64,000 nucleotides of DNA from Pseudomonas californiensis (GTDB lineage: Bacteria > Pseudomonadota > Gammaproteobacteria > Pseudomonadales > Pseudomonadaceae). This document shows, one piece after another, positions 52,440 through 62,689 of the stretch. Where the stretch lies: NCBI RefSeq assembly GCF_021147775.1, contig NZ_JAGTPK010000010.1:124001-188000 (forward strand), given 5' to 3'. Positions within the stretch are counted from its first letter, which is position 1. Each line of letters opens with the position of its first letter. Below the pieces are notes generated by a model, which was not told the origin of the DNA, ran no database searches, and worked only from the letters and a program-made list of their open reading frames with translations. The translations under genes were made by a program, and so were the position numbers.

Positions 52440-52495
52440 CTTACGGGTTGTAGCCTGCCGCTGAAAGCGGTCAGACAAGGAGTGAATGACACTGT
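52440..52495 (-). promoter_or_regulatory. Candidate S6:S18-binding leader of rpsF
   Basis: On the minus strand, TGACCGCTTTCAGCGGCAGG forms a hairpin (CCGCT at 52458-52462 with AGCGG at 52466-52470) just before the rpsF ribosome-binding site AAGGAGC. It is preceded by CCGCT-adjacent sequence typical of S6:S18 leader RNAs, which carry a conserved CCG. This would mediate autogenous repression of rpsF-rpsR by the S6:S18 complex. Confidence 0.5.
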
Positions 52496-52549
52496 TAGTC
52501 TTGCCCAGGGACAGGCACATGAGCGCCTGCCATGACAGCAAGGGGCGCA

Positions 52550-52578
52550 ATTGTAGAGAAGGGTCGAGGGAGGCGCAA
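52550..52578 (-). promoter_or_regulatory. Promoter of the rpsF cluster
   Basis: Minus strand TTGCGC (52573-52578), 17 bp, TACAAT (52550-52555), followed by a GC-rich discriminator. Matches a sigma-70 consensus at 4 of 6 and 5 of 6 positions with ideal spacing, and lies 119 nt upstream of the rpsF start. Confidence 0.65.
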
Positions 52579-52717
52579 GGCAATTGGTGATTATTTGAAC
52601 AGATCACCCAAGGACGGAGACTTCAGCTGACGAGAAGCCGTAAACCACATACGACCTCGCCGCCTGCAGATCGGTCTTGGCGAGCGGAGCACCGCCCCGC
52701 TCGCTGACACCTGACAA

Positions 52718-53479
52718 TCAGGACTTCTTGCCGGAAGCCTTGACGTTACGCTGGCGCAGCGCTTCGAACAGACACACACCGGTGGCCACCGAAACGTTCA
52801 GGCTGCTGACGCTGCCTGCCATCGGCAGACGCACCAGATAATCGCAGTGCTCGCGCGTCAGGCGACGCATGCCCTTACCTTCAGCACCCATGATGATAAT
52901 GGTAGGCCCGGTCAGGTCCTGCTGATACAGCTCCTGCTCAGCCTCACCGGCCGTGCCTACAACCCACAAGCCGCGCTGCTGAAGCTTTTCCAGCGTACGC
53001 GCAAGGTTGGTCACCGCAACCAGCGGAATCACTTCCGCCGCACCGCAGGCCACTTTGCGCACTGCCGGGGTCAGGGTTGCTGACTTGTCCTTGGGAACCA
53101 GAACCGCCAGTGCACCCGCCGCGTCGGCAGTTCGAAGGCAAGCGCCCAGATTATGCGGATCGGTCACACCATCGAGCACGAGCAACAAAGGTGGCCCCTC
53201 AGTGCGGTCGAGCAGCTCGTCCAGCATCGCTTCGCCCCAGACCTGACTTGGACTGACGTCCGCAACCACGCCCTGATGCACACCCTCGACCCAGGCATCC
53301 ATTTCGCGACGCTCGGCCTGGCCGATTGTCACGCGGTTCTGCCCCGCCAGCTCGACAAGAACCTGTACACGAGGATCGTTACGACCCTCTGCCAGCCAAA
53401 TGTGTTTGACGCGCTTTGGGTGATGACGAAGCAATGCTTCCACGGCATGAACGCCGTAGATCTTTTCCAGCTGACTCAT
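52718..53479 (-). CDS. rlmB: 23S rRNA (guanosine-2251-2'-O)-methyltransferase RlmB
   Basis: SPOUT-class methyltransferase of 253 residues acting on Gm2251 in the peptidyl-transferase P-loop. It has an N-terminal L30e-like RNA-binding domain (KIYGVHAVEALLRHHPKRVKHIW), LVLDGVTDPHNLGACLRTADAAGA (motif 1), IIIMGAEGKGMRRL (motif 2), and PMAGSVSSLNVSVATGVCLFEALRQR (motif 3, the trefoil knot). It overlaps rnr by 4 nt (53476-53479), so both are cotranslated. Confidence 0.97.
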   Translation of the reverse strand: MSQLEKIYGVHAVEALLRHHPKRVKHIWLAEGRNDPRVQVLVELAGQNRVTIGQAERREMDAWVEGVHQGVVADVSPSQVWGEAMLDELLDRTEGPPLLLVLDGVTDPHNLGACLRTADAAGALAVLVPKDKSATLTPAVRKVACGAAEVIPLVAVTNLARTLEKLQQRGLWVVGTAGEAEQELYQQDLTGPTIIIMGAEGKGMRRLTREHCDYLVRLPMAGSVSSLNVSVATGVCLFEALRQRNVKASGKKS

Positions 53480-56112
53480 GACTTGGCCTTGGGTTTACGA
53501 GCGCCACCACTTTTTGCGGCTGGCGCGGAGCCCGTCGTTTTAGACGAGCCTTTGCGATGTTTACTGGTTTTAGCCGAATTGCCCGAAGAAGGCGCAGCAT
53601 TCGACCTGTCAGACTTTCCCGACGACGCCTTGCTACCACCCTTCGCTTCAGCCAGAAGGGCTTTTTTCATCTCACGACTCTTGCGCACCTCGGCGTTCTT
53701 GGCGGCAGCATCGCTTGGGCGATACGCCTCAGGCGCGGACTCTTTGGCCGAAGATGTACGGCGCCCGGACTTGCCAGCCACTTTCTCTTTTTCAGCAGAG
53801 GCGGGAGCAGGTGCAGTCTCCTGACCACGACGCTTGCGACCGGTCGGCGTTGCAGCCGCCGCTTTCTCGGAGATTTCGAAGTCGATCTTGCGCTCGTCGA
53901 GATCGACGCGCATGACGCGCACTTCCACAGTATCGCCCAGGCGGAAATTACGGCCGGTGCGCTCACCGGCAAGGCGGTGATGCAGCGGATCGAAGTGGTA
54001 GTAATCGCCCGGTAGAGCCGTGACGTGTACCAGACCTTCCACGTAGATGTCGGTCAGCTCGACGAACAGACCAAAGCCGGTCACGGCAGTGATCACGCCC
54101 GGGAAGGACTCGCCCACGCGGTCTTTCATGTATTCGCATTTCAGCCAGTTGACCACGTCACGCGTGGCTTCGTCGGCACGACGCTCGCTCATCGAGCACT
54201 GCTCGCCCAACTGTTCCAGCAGCGCTTCGTCGTACGGATAGATGCGCGCTTTCGGAATCGTCGCGGCACCGGCACGGCGAACATGCGGTGTGTCTTGCTT
54301 GGAGCGAATGACACTACGAATTGCACGGTGCGTCAGCAGATCCGGATAACGACGAATCGGCGAGGTGAAGTGCGTGTACGCCTCGTAATTCAGACCGAAG
54401 TGGCCGTTGTTGTCAGAGCTGTAAACCGCCTGACTCAACGAACGCAGCATGACGGTCTGGATCAAGTGGTAGTCCGGACGATCACGAACGGTCTCAAGCA
54501 GCGCTTGATAGTCCTTTGGCGTCGGCCCGTCCTTGCCCTTGTGCAGCGACAAGCCCAGCTCACCCAGGAACGCGCGGAGCTTTTCCAGACGCTCAGGTGG
54601 TGGACCATCGTGGACACGATAAAGCGCAGGGATTTCGTGTTTTTTCAGGAACTCGGCGGTGGCCACGTTGGCCGCCAGCATGCACTCTTCGATCAGCTTG
54701 TGGGCGTCGTTACGAGTGGTCGGACGGATCTCGGCGATCTTGCGCTCGGACCCGAAGATGATGCGGGTTTCCTGCGTCTCAAAATCGATTGCGCCACGGA
54801 CATGACGCGCGCCCAGCAGCACCTTGTACAGGGCATAAAGCTGCTTGAGGTGCGGTACGACATCGCCGTACTCGCCGCGCAGACCCTTGGCCTCAGCGGT
54901 TTTCGGCTGTTCGAGAATCGTGCTGACCTTGTTGTAAGTCAGGCGCGCATGCGAGTGAATGATGCCTTCGTAGAAAACATAGTCAGTCATTTCGCCAGTC
55001 TTGGAGATGGTCATCTCACAGACCATGGCCAGACGATCAACGTGCGGATTCAGCGAGCACAGACCGTTGGACAGCTGCTCTGGCAGCATTGGCACGACGC
55101 GCTCAGGGAAGTACACCGAGTTGCCACGCACCTGAGATTCAGCGTCCAGTGCAGAACCGATCTTCACGTAGCTCGATACGTCGGCAATAGCCACATACAG
55201 CTTCCAGCCACCGGAGAACAGACGCAGCTTGCCCGGCTTGGCTTCGCAATAGACCGCATCGTCGAAGTCACGAGCGTCTTCACCGTCGATGGTGACGAAA
55301 GGCAAATGACGCAGGTCAACGCGATGCTCCTTGTCCTTCTCTTCGACTTCAGGCTTGAGCTTTGCAGCTTCCTTGAGAACGGCTTCAGGCCAGACGTGAG
55401 GAATATCGTAAGTGCGCAGCGCGACATCGATTTCCATGCCGGGCGCCATGTAGTTGCCCACTACTTCGACCACGTCGCCTTGCGGCTGGAAGCGCGGTGT
55501 TGGCCAGTGAGTGATCTTCACCTCGACAAACTGACCGATCTTGGCGCTGCTGTTGCGGCCGGGCGTGACCAGTACTTCCTGCTGGATCTTCGGATTGTCA
55601 GGGATGACGAAGCCGATGCCGCTCTCTTCGAAGTAACGACCCACGATGGTTTCATGAGCGCGGGAGATGACTTCGACGATGACACCTTCACGGCGTCCAC
55701 GGCGATCCAGACCGGAAACACGCGCCAATGCGCGGTCGCCGTCGAACACCAGACGCATTTGCGCCGGGCTCATGAACAGGTCGTCGGAGCCATCATCCGG
55801 CACCAGGAAACCGAAACCATCGCGGTGGCCGGAGATACGACCCAGAATCAGGTCAGGCTTGTCCACAGGCGCGTATGTACCGCGACGGGTGTAGATCAAT
55901 TGTGCATCGCGCTCCATGGCGCGAAGACGACGGCGCAATGCCTCGAATTGATCTTCGGTGGTCAGGCCGAATTCTTCGACCAGTTGCTCGCGACTTGCCG
56001 GCGAACCGCGCTCGGCAAGATGCTGCAAGATCAGCTCACGGCTGGGAATAGGGTTTTCGTATTTTTCCGCTTCACGAGCGGCCTCGGGATCGAGGGACTG
56101 CCAATCGGCCAT
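53476..56112 (-). CDS. rnr: Ribonuclease R
   Basis: 3'-5' exoribonuclease of 878 residues that degrades structured RNA. Order: N-terminal HTH (REQLVEEFGLTTEDQFEALRRRLRAM), cold-shock domains (about 65-225), the RNB catalytic domain (TIDGEDARDFDDAVYC near 270, with the Asp cluster), S1 domain (VGESFPGVITAVTGFGLFVELTDIYVEGLVHV near 640), then a long Lys/Arg/Ser/Ala-rich tail. The basic tail is common in RNase R but very long here (about 130 residues). Immediately downstream is rlmB, overlapping by 4 nt. Confidence 0.97.
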   Translation of the reverse strand: MADWQSLDPEAAREAEKYENPIPSRELILQHLAERGSPASREQLVEEFGLTTEDQFEALRRRLRAMERDAQLIYTRRGTYAPVDKPDLILGRISGHRDGFGFLVPDDGSDDLFMSPAQMRLVFDGDRALARVSGLDRRGRREGVIVEVISRAHETIVGRYFEESGIGFVIPDNPKIQQEVLVTPGRNSSAKIGQFVEVKITHWPTPRFQPQGDVVEVVGNYMAPGMEIDVALRTYDIPHVWPEAVLKEAAKLKPEVEEKDKEHRVDLRHLPFVTIDGEDARDFDDAVYCEAKPGKLRLFSGGWKLYVAIADVSSYVKIGSALDAESQVRGNSVYFPERVVPMLPEQLSNGLCSLNPHVDRLAMVCEMTISKTGEMTDYVFYEGIIHSHARLTYNKVSTILEQPKTAEAKGLRGEYGDVVPHLKQLYALYKVLLGARHVRGAIDFETQETRIIFGSERKIAEIRPTTRNDAHKLIEECMLAANVATAEFLKKHEIPALYRVHDGPPPERLEKLRAFLGELGLSLHKGKDGPTPKDYQALLETVRDRPDYHLIQTVMLRSLSQAVYSSDNNGHFGLNYEAYTHFTSPIRRYPDLLTHRAIRSVIRSKQDTPHVRRAGAATIPKARIYPYDEALLEQLGEQCSMSERRADEATRDVVNWLKCEYMKDRVGESFPGVITAVTGFGLFVELTDIYVEGLVHVTALPGDYYHFDPLHHRLAGERTGRNFRLGDTVEVRVMRVDLDERKIDFEISEKAAAATPTGRKRRGQETAPAPASAEKEKVAGKSGRRTSSAKESAPEAYRPSDAAAKNAEVRKSREMKKALLAEAKGGSKASSGKSDRSNAAPSSGNSAKTSKHRKGSSKTTGSAPAAKSGGARKPKAKS

Positions 56113-56274
56113 TAGATAGTTTTCACCTTGTATATATGGGGGTTAGTTTGGCATAGACCTAATGAAACGGGAAATTCCAGACTCAAACAGCTCGCTAAAA
56201 AGCGTCTCCAACTGCCCGGAGACGCGTATGGCGCACCGCTCACGAAATTTTTGGACTTTTTTTAACGAGCGGGC

Positions 56275-56303
56275 TTTACAGTCCAAAAGACGCTCCGTAT
56301 AGT
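56275..56303 (+). promoter_or_regulatory. Promoter of the first tRNA-Leu gene
   Basis: TTTACA (56275-56280), 17 bp, TATAGT (56298-56303), followed by GCGCGCC. The strong -10 and GC-rich discriminator suit a stringently controlled tRNA promoter. The second tRNA gene has the same arrangement. Confidence 0.85.
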
Positions 56304-56336
56304 GCGCGCCATCCACAGGTTGATGCCTGTCGATAT

Positions 56337-56423
56337 GCCCAGATGGTGAAATTGGTAGACACGCCAGCTTCAGGTGCTGGTGACCGCAAGGTCGTGGAAG
56401 TTCGAGTCTTCTTCTGGGCACCA
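56337..56423 (+). tRNA. tRNA-Leu (anticodon CAG)
   Basis: 87 nt including encoded CCA. Acceptor stem GCCCAGA/TCTGGGC pairs fully, TGGTAGACACGCC forms the D arm, CCAGC-TTCAGGT-GCTGG the anticodon arm with CAG at 56371-56373. A long variable arm (TGACCGCAAGGTCG) and TTCGAGTCTT T arm follow, as in class II tRNA-Leu. Confidence 0.97.
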
Positions 56424-56459
56424 ATTTCAAGCGAAAGACTACATCAGTCTCACGCTTCA

Positions 56460-56485
56460 CAAAAACCCGCGAAAGCGGGTTTTTG
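56460..56485 (+). terminator. Terminator of the first tRNA-Leu gene
   Basis: AAAAACCCGC-GAAA-GCGGGTTTTTG 36 nt after the tRNA. Compact GC stem with T-tract. Confidence 0.85.
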
Positions 56486-56520
56486 CATTCTTGGGTTTGA
56501 TTATTAAATCAAAACAGGGG

Positions 56521-56549
56521 TTTACAGAGTAAAACGTTAGCCGTATAGT
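56521..56549 (+). promoter_or_regulatory. Promoter of the second tRNA-Leu gene
   Basis: TTTACA (56521-56526), 17 bp, TATAGT (56544-56549). Same -35, spacing and -10 as the first tRNA promoter, though the spacer differs, which supports separate control. Confidence 0.85.
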
Positions 56550-56584
56550 GCGCCCCATCAACGGCGGACAATGCTGCTGATACT

Positions 56585-56671
56585 GCCCAGATGGTGAAAT
56601 TGGTAGACACGCCAGCTTCAGGTGCTGGTGACCGCAAGGTCGTGGAAGTTCGAGTCTTCTTCTGGGCACCA
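56585..56671 (+). tRNA. tRNA-Leu (anticodon CAG), second identical copy
   Basis: 87-nt sequence identical to the tRNA at 56337-56423, anticodon CAG at 56619-56621. It is a recent or gene-converted tandem duplication 248 nt apart. Confidence 0.97.
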
Positions 56672-56675
56672 ATTC

Positions 56676-56705
56676 AAAAAAACCGAGCCAATGGCTCGGT
56701 TTTTT
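56676..56705 (+). terminator. Terminator of the second tRNA-Leu gene
   Basis: AAAAAACCGAGCC-AAT-GGCTCGGTTTTTTGC: 8-bp stem and T-tract directly after the CCA end. Confidence 0.9.
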
Positions 56706-56873
56706 GCTTTCCGGCATTTGAAAATGCTGTACGAGCCTCTCCTCCACGGCTCATCCAACACAATCCCCACCGCAAACACCAAAAGCCGTTGGACCGCCCT
56801 ACGGCTCCACGATGCAACAATGCCCACAGCCAACGACACCCACCAGAACGAAGGCGTCGTCACACGGCCTCAT

Positions 56874-58808
56874 TCAAGCCCTGAATTGTCCCAGACTGGC
56901 CTTCAACTGAGCCGCCAGCCCGCTGAGCACCTTGCCGCTGGCCGTTGTTTCAATCACTGCCTTGGCAGCACGTTCGGCCTGGGCATGAATGACTTCAACG
57001 CGACCGCGAACAGCTTGCGCACCCTCGGCCTGATGGACCGCCGCCTGCGTCGCGAGACCGATTGCTGCGTGGACCTGCTCGACAGATGCCTGCACAGTCT
57101 GCTGACGCTTGGCGCTGTCGCGCAGCACAGCAAGCCCTTCCTTGGCTTGACGCCCCGCCACACTGATTGCAGCGACCGCTTCCTTGGCTCCGCGCTGCAA
57201 GGCACCGATGTGCTCCTGAATATCGCCTGTCGAGCTTTGAGTCTTGCTGGCCAGAGCGCGCACTTCATCGGCTACCACTGCAAAACCTCGACCGGTCTCG
57301 CCAGCTCGTGCCGCCTCGATGGCAGCGTTCAGTGCCAGCAGATTGGTTTGCTCGGCAATACTTTGAATAACCTCCAGCACCACCTCGATCTGCTGGCTTT
57401 GCTGCGCCAGGCGCTCAATGACCTGCGCGCCAGTATCGACCTGCCCAGCCAACGCTTCGATCAGGCCGCCTACTTGATTGGACGTGCGGGTGTTTTCATC
57501 GGTCGCCTGCTTAATATCGATCACCTGCCGTAGCGCTTCCTGCATTGCGTGGCTTTCAGCCTGAGCCTCATCCGCCATCTGAGCCAAAGCCTGCAGGCTG
57601 GCGGCCACCTCGTCACGCTGCAATGCGGCGGCAGCATCGGCACCCGCGTTGCGCTGACTCATGGCACCAATCTCGACACCGGTCAATTGCGCCACCTCGC
57701 CCGCTTCGCGAACGATAGGCTGAAGCTTGTCGATGAAGCGGTTGACCGCTGCTGACATGTCACCGATTTCATCATTGCTGTCGAGTTTGACGCGCCGGGT
57801 CAGATCGCCCTCGCCTGCCGCCAGATCATTGAGCGCAGCAATCAACAGGTGCAGCTTGCTGACCACCCGACGCCCCAGCACCACCGCCAACAGCAACAGC
57901 ACGCCCAGGCCGACCAGTGCCAGCCCCATACCGATTCTCCAGCGCAAGGTTTCAGCCGCATCCTGAACAGCCACGCGCGTGTTATCAGTCATGGCATTAG
58001 CTGCCGACTGAGCCGACTGCAGACGCGCGCGCAGCGCATCCGAGCTGTCTTTCGAGGCGCCCGCCAGGCTTTGCGAAACCAGTTGCTCACCACTGGTGAT
58101 CAAGGTCGCGAAGCGCTTGTCCAGAGCTGCGAGATTTTCTTCAACCGTCGCCGTCGAGACCCCCATACGGACCTTGCCGATCTCGACACCGTTGGGGCTG
58201 ATAGATGCTTCCACGTAGTAGACGGACGGATCGTTGCGGGCAGCATTGAGGACTTTGTCCATGGCCCGCTCGCCTTCGCCTTTGGCGAGCAACGCCTTGA
58301 CCAGCACATTGTCGCGGTTCATGTAACGTGTCAGATGCTCGCCCGCGGCATCGTCATACACCACAAACAACACGTTGGGATTACGCTGCGCACGGCGCGC
58401 GAATTCGGAGAGCGTCGGCGTATCGTTGTCCCACATGGCACGTGGCGCGACCGCTGCCAACAGCTCGGCCAGATCAGTAGCGGAGTCCCTGAGGTCTTTT
58501 TCCAGCGTGGCACGAAGCTGTGCCTGCTCTTCCTTCAGACGGGCGGAGAGACCGACGCTGAGGCGCTGGCGAGTACTGCTGGACAGCGCATCCAGACTCG
58601 ATGTCACTTCACTACTCGCGCGCTCCAGCTCGGCAGACAGATGTTGCGAATCTACCCCTAGACGGCTGGCGAGGTCCGCCTCCAATGCGGTGACCGTGCT
58701 CCGGGTCAGAGCAACCGCCACGATGACCTGCACCAAAAGGGCGATGCCCAACGCTATAAAGACCGGGCGCAGCAAACGGCTACGCAAAAGTGATAACACA
58801 GCTGACAC
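56874..58808 (-). CDS. Methyl-accepting chemotaxis protein
   Basis: Chemoreceptor of about 644 residues. TM1 lies near 10-30, a periplasmic ligand-binding region of about 250 residues ([50 protein letters not shown]), TM2 near 290-320 ([17 protein letters not shown]), a HAMP domain, and the signalling hairpin [50 protein letters not shown] 58808 gives [13 protein letters not shown]; it is a modest choice as GGAGG lies 11 nt upstream. No C-terminal CheR pentapeptide. Ligand unknown. Confidence 0.85.
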   Translation of the reverse strand: MSAVLSLLRSRLLRPVFIALGIALLVQVIVAVALTRSTVTALEADLASRLGVDSQHLSAELERASSEVTSSLDALSSSTRQRLSVGLSARLKEEQAQLRATLEKDLRDSATDLAELLAAVAPRAMWDNDTPTLSEFARRAQRNPNVLFVVYDDAAGEHLTRYMNRDNVLVKALLAKGEGERAMDKVLNAARNDPSVYYVEASISPNGVEIGKVRMGVSTATVEENLAALDKRFATLITSGEQLVSQSLAGASKDSSDALRARLQSAQSAANAMTDNTRVAVQDAAETLRWRIGMGLALVGLGVLLLLAVVLGRRVVSKLHLLIAALNDLAAGEGDLTRRVKLDSNDEIGDMSAAVNRFIDKLQPIVREAGEVAQLTGVEIGAMSQRNAGADAAAALQRDEVAASLQALAQMADEAQAESHAMQEALRQVIDIKQATDENTRTSNQVGGLIEALAGQVDTGAQVIERLAQQSQQIEVVLEVIQSIAEQTNLLALNAAIEAARAGETGRGFAVVADEVRALASKTQSSTGDIQEHIGALQRGAKEAVAAISVAGRQAKEGLAVLRDSAKRQQTVQASVEQVHAAIGLATQAAVHQAEGAQAVRGRVEVIHAQAERAAKAVIETTASGKVLSGLAAQLKASLGQFRA

Positions 58809-58966
58809 AGGAGAATCCCTCCACCTTGAGCGCCAATAAAATGATGGCACTTTTCTGTCACTGTCTATAGCAAGTGCCGTGCCGTGATACAAGCGATCTC
58901 TTGAGTAATCAACAGGACCAGACCTGCTGAAGCGTTTGGAGAAAAACCGAATGCCGCATCTGAAAC

Positions 58967-58993
58967 GAAAAAGGGTCGCTATAGGCGACCCTT
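58967..58993 (-). terminator. Terminator of purA
   Basis: Minus strand AAGGGTCGC-CTATA-GCGACCCTT followed by TTTCG. Perfect 9-bp stem 22 nt beyond the purA stop. Confidence 0.9.
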
Positions 58994-59014
58994 CTTCTGC
59001 TGCTCACCCAATGA

Positions 59015-60322
<1,308 letters not shown>

Positions 60323-60361
60323 TCACGCAAACTTGGTGCCGGCGGCGGCCGGCAGGAATAC

Positions 60362-61549
60362 TCAAGAAGCCAGCGGCATTACCTGCCAGTGCTCGCCATG
60401 CTGAATCAATTGCCGGTCACAGTCGGCTTCACGCGCCGCGCTCACCTGTTGCCCAGGCAATGCCTGAACCACACGCTGACCTTCGCTGCGCAACTGGCAT
60501 ACCAGCTGCCAGAGTGCCGCATCCGTACTGTCCGGCATCCAGATGCCACCAGACGGTAGTACGATTTCTGCCTGCCCCAGTGTCACCAGGGTTTTCAGAT
60601 CGGTAGAAAAGCCGGTTGCCGGACGAGCACGACCGAAGTCGGCGCCGATATCGTCGTAACGACCGCCTTGGGCAATCGACTGTCCGACACCTGGAACGAA
60701 CACCGCGAACACCACACCGGTATGGTAGTGATAGCCGCGAAGCTCGCCGAGATCGAAGTACAACGGCAACTGCGGGAAACGCACAGCAAGACGCTCGGCG
60801 ATGGTCAGCAGATCGTCCAGCGCCGCCAGCACGGGCGCAGGCGCGCCGGCCAGACGGTCACGGGCAGCATCAAGCACTTCGCGACCGCCGCACAGATCAA
60901 CCAGCGCGCGCAGCATCGTAGCGATCTCCTGAGGCAAATCAGCCGTCAGAGCGATCACTTCATCAATGGCCTTGCGCTGCAGCGCGTCAAACAGCTGTTG
61001 CTCGACTTCGCCCGACAAACCGGCGGCGCGTGCCAGGCCACGATAGATACCCACATGCCCGAGGTCCATATGCACATCTGGCACATCGGCAAGTTGCAGC
61101 ATCGCCAGCATCAGGCTGATGACTTCGACGTCGCTGCTCGGGCTTGCATCGCCATACAGTTCGGCACCGAGCTGGATCGGGCTGCGCGAAGACGACAGCG
61201 CACGCGGCTGCGCATGCAAAACACTGCCTGCGTAGCACAGACGGCTCGGGCCTTCACGTTTGAGTGTATGTGCATCGATACGCGCAACCTGCGGCGTGAT
61301 GTCGGCACGAAAGCCCATCTGCCGGCCAGACTGCGGGTCAATAACCTTGAAGGTGCGCAGATCCAGATCCGAACCCGCGCCAGTCAGCAGGGACTCCAGA
61401 TACTCGATATGCGGGGTGACGACGAACTCATAGCCCCAGCTCTGGAACAGATCCAACACCTGACGACGCGCTACTTCAATGCGCGCCGCTTCTGGTGGCA
61501 GTACTTCTTCGATGCCATCTGGTAGCAGCCAGCGGTCAACCGTTGCCAT
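60362..61549 (-). CDS. hisZ: ATP phosphoribosyltransferase regulatory subunit HisZ
   Basis: Histidyl-tRNA synthetase-like paralogue, 395 residues, required with short HisG for the first step of histidine synthesis. It starts [21 protein letters not shown], with the class II motif [17 protein letters not shown] and the ligand-binding [12 protein letters not shown]. It lacks the C-terminal anticodon-binding domain of HisS. ATG 61549 chosen because upstream residues are not family-like. Confidence 0.95.
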   Translation of the reverse strand: MATVDRWLLPDGIEEVLPPEAARIEVARRQVLDLFQSWGYEFVVTPHIEYLESLLTGAGSDLDLRTFKVIDPQSGRQMGFRADITPQVARIDAHTLKREGPSRLCYAGSVLHAQPRALSSSRSPIQLGAELYGDASPSSDVEVISLMLAMLQLADVPDVHMDLGHVGIYRGLARAAGLSGEVEQQLFDALQRKAIDEVIALTADLPQEIATMLRALVDLCGGREVLDAARDRLAGAPAPVLAALDDLLTIAERLAVRFPQLPLYFDLGELRGYHYHTGVVFAVFVPGVGQSIAQGGRYDDIGADFGRARPATGFSTDLKTLVTLGQAEIVLPSGGIWMPDSTDAALWQLVCQLRSEGQRVVQALPGQQVSAAREADCDRQLIQHGEHWQVMPLAS

Positions 61550-61725
61550 TACGCCATTCCCCTCTGATCCGGGCGGCCAGCCATGAGACCAGCCTTGAGT
61601 AAAGCAGAAAGTGATGCGCCGTATGACGGGCACGACAAACACCCGAGACAGGCCTTGCAGACCACTTTCCTCGAAAAATCTTGCCACTTGCCGAGTCGGC
61701 TGCGGCCAATCAATCGTGCAGACGC

Positions 61726-61748
61726 AAAAAAGCCGGGAATTTCCCGGC
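61726..61748 (-). terminator. Terminator of hflC
   Basis: Minus strand GCCGGGAA-A-TTCCCGGC followed by TTTTTTG. It is 72 nt past the hflC stop. A second hairpin (CCGGGCGGCAAAACCGCCCGG, about 61788-61808) lies closer to hflC. Confidence 0.85.
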
Positions 61749-61819
61749 TGCCGCATGATACACACGTTTTACCGTACGATCACCCCACCGGGCGGTTTTG
61801 CCGCCCGGCGGGTCATTAT

Positions 61820-62689
61820 TTACGGCTTGGCTTTTTCGAGATAGCGAAAGAATTCGCTGTTCGGGTCAAGCACCAGCACGTCGCTCTTGTTCGCAAAGCT
61901 TTCGCGGTAAGCGCGCAAGCTGCGGTAGAACGCATAGAACTCCTGGTCCTGGCCATAAGCCTTGGAGTAGATCGCTGCGGCCTGGGCATCACCATCACCG
62001 CGTGTCTCTTCAGACTCACGATAGGCTTCTGCCAACAGTACGCGGCGCTGACGATCGGCATCAGCACGAATACCTTCCGCCAGTTCGTTACCCTTGGCGC
62101 GGTGCTCGCGGGCTTCACGCTCACGCTCGGTACTCATCCGCTCGAAAACGCTGCGGTTGACTTCCTTGGGCAAGTCGATTGCCTTGACTCGAACATCAAC
62201 CACTTCGATGCCCAGCTCTTTCTCGGCCATACGGTTCAAGGAACCGGTGATGTCCGCCATCAGCGCATCACGCTCACCCGACACGACTTCGTGCAGGGTG
62301 CGCTTGCCGAACTGGTCACGCAGGCCCGATTCCAGACGACGCGACAAGCGCTCGTCAGCAATCTGCTTGAGGCCGGAAGTCGCAGTGTAGAAACGCTCCG
62401 CATCCTTCACGCGCCACTTGGCATAGGCATCAACCATGACCGCTTTCTTTTCCAGCGTCAGAAAACGCTGGGTAGGTGCATCGAGGGTCAGTAAGCGACC
62501 GTCGAACTTGCGCACCTGGTTCACATAAGGAACCTTCACATGCAGGCCTGGCTGTACATCAGCCTGAACCACACGACCGAATTGCAGCAGAACAGCACGT
62601 TCGGTCTGGGACACGATGTAGAAACTGTTCCAGGCAACGACGGCCAGTACCACGCCAACAATAAGGGTGATCAGCGATTTATTGCTCAT
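61820..62689 (-). CDS. hflC: HflC, subunit of the FtsH-regulating HflKC complex
   Basis: SPFH/band-7 membrane protein of 289 residues. Signal-anchor at about 4-24 (LITLIVGVVLAVVAWNSFYIVSQTERAVLLQFG) and band-7 domain with PGLHVKVPYVNQVRKFDGR and EVVSGERDALMADITGSLN. The ATG overlaps the hflK stop by 1 nt (TGATG). Forms a cage around FtsH. Confidence 0.95.
   Translation of the reverse strand: MSNKSLITLIVGVVLAVVAWNSFYIVSQTERAVLLQFGRVVQADVQPGLHVKVPYVNQVRKFDGRLLTLDAPTQRFLTLEKKAVMVDAYAKWRVKDAERFYTATSGLKQIADERLSRRLESGLRDQFGKRTLHEVVSGERDALMADITGSLNRMAEKELGIEVVDVRVKAIDLPKEVNRSVFERMSTEREREAREHRAKGNELAEGIRADADRQRRVLLAEAYRESEETRGDGDAQAAAIYSKAYGQDQEFYAFYRSLRAYRESFANKSDVLVLDPNSEFFRYLEKAKP

Noticed and set aside
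54025..56115. 696-residue plus-strand open frame
   Set aside because: It is antisense to rnr, whose RNB and S1 domains are unmistakable.
56337..56671. Genomic island at the tRNA-Leu genes
   Set aside because: No integrase, att direct repeat or foreign gene follows either copy; a chemoreceptor gene is next.
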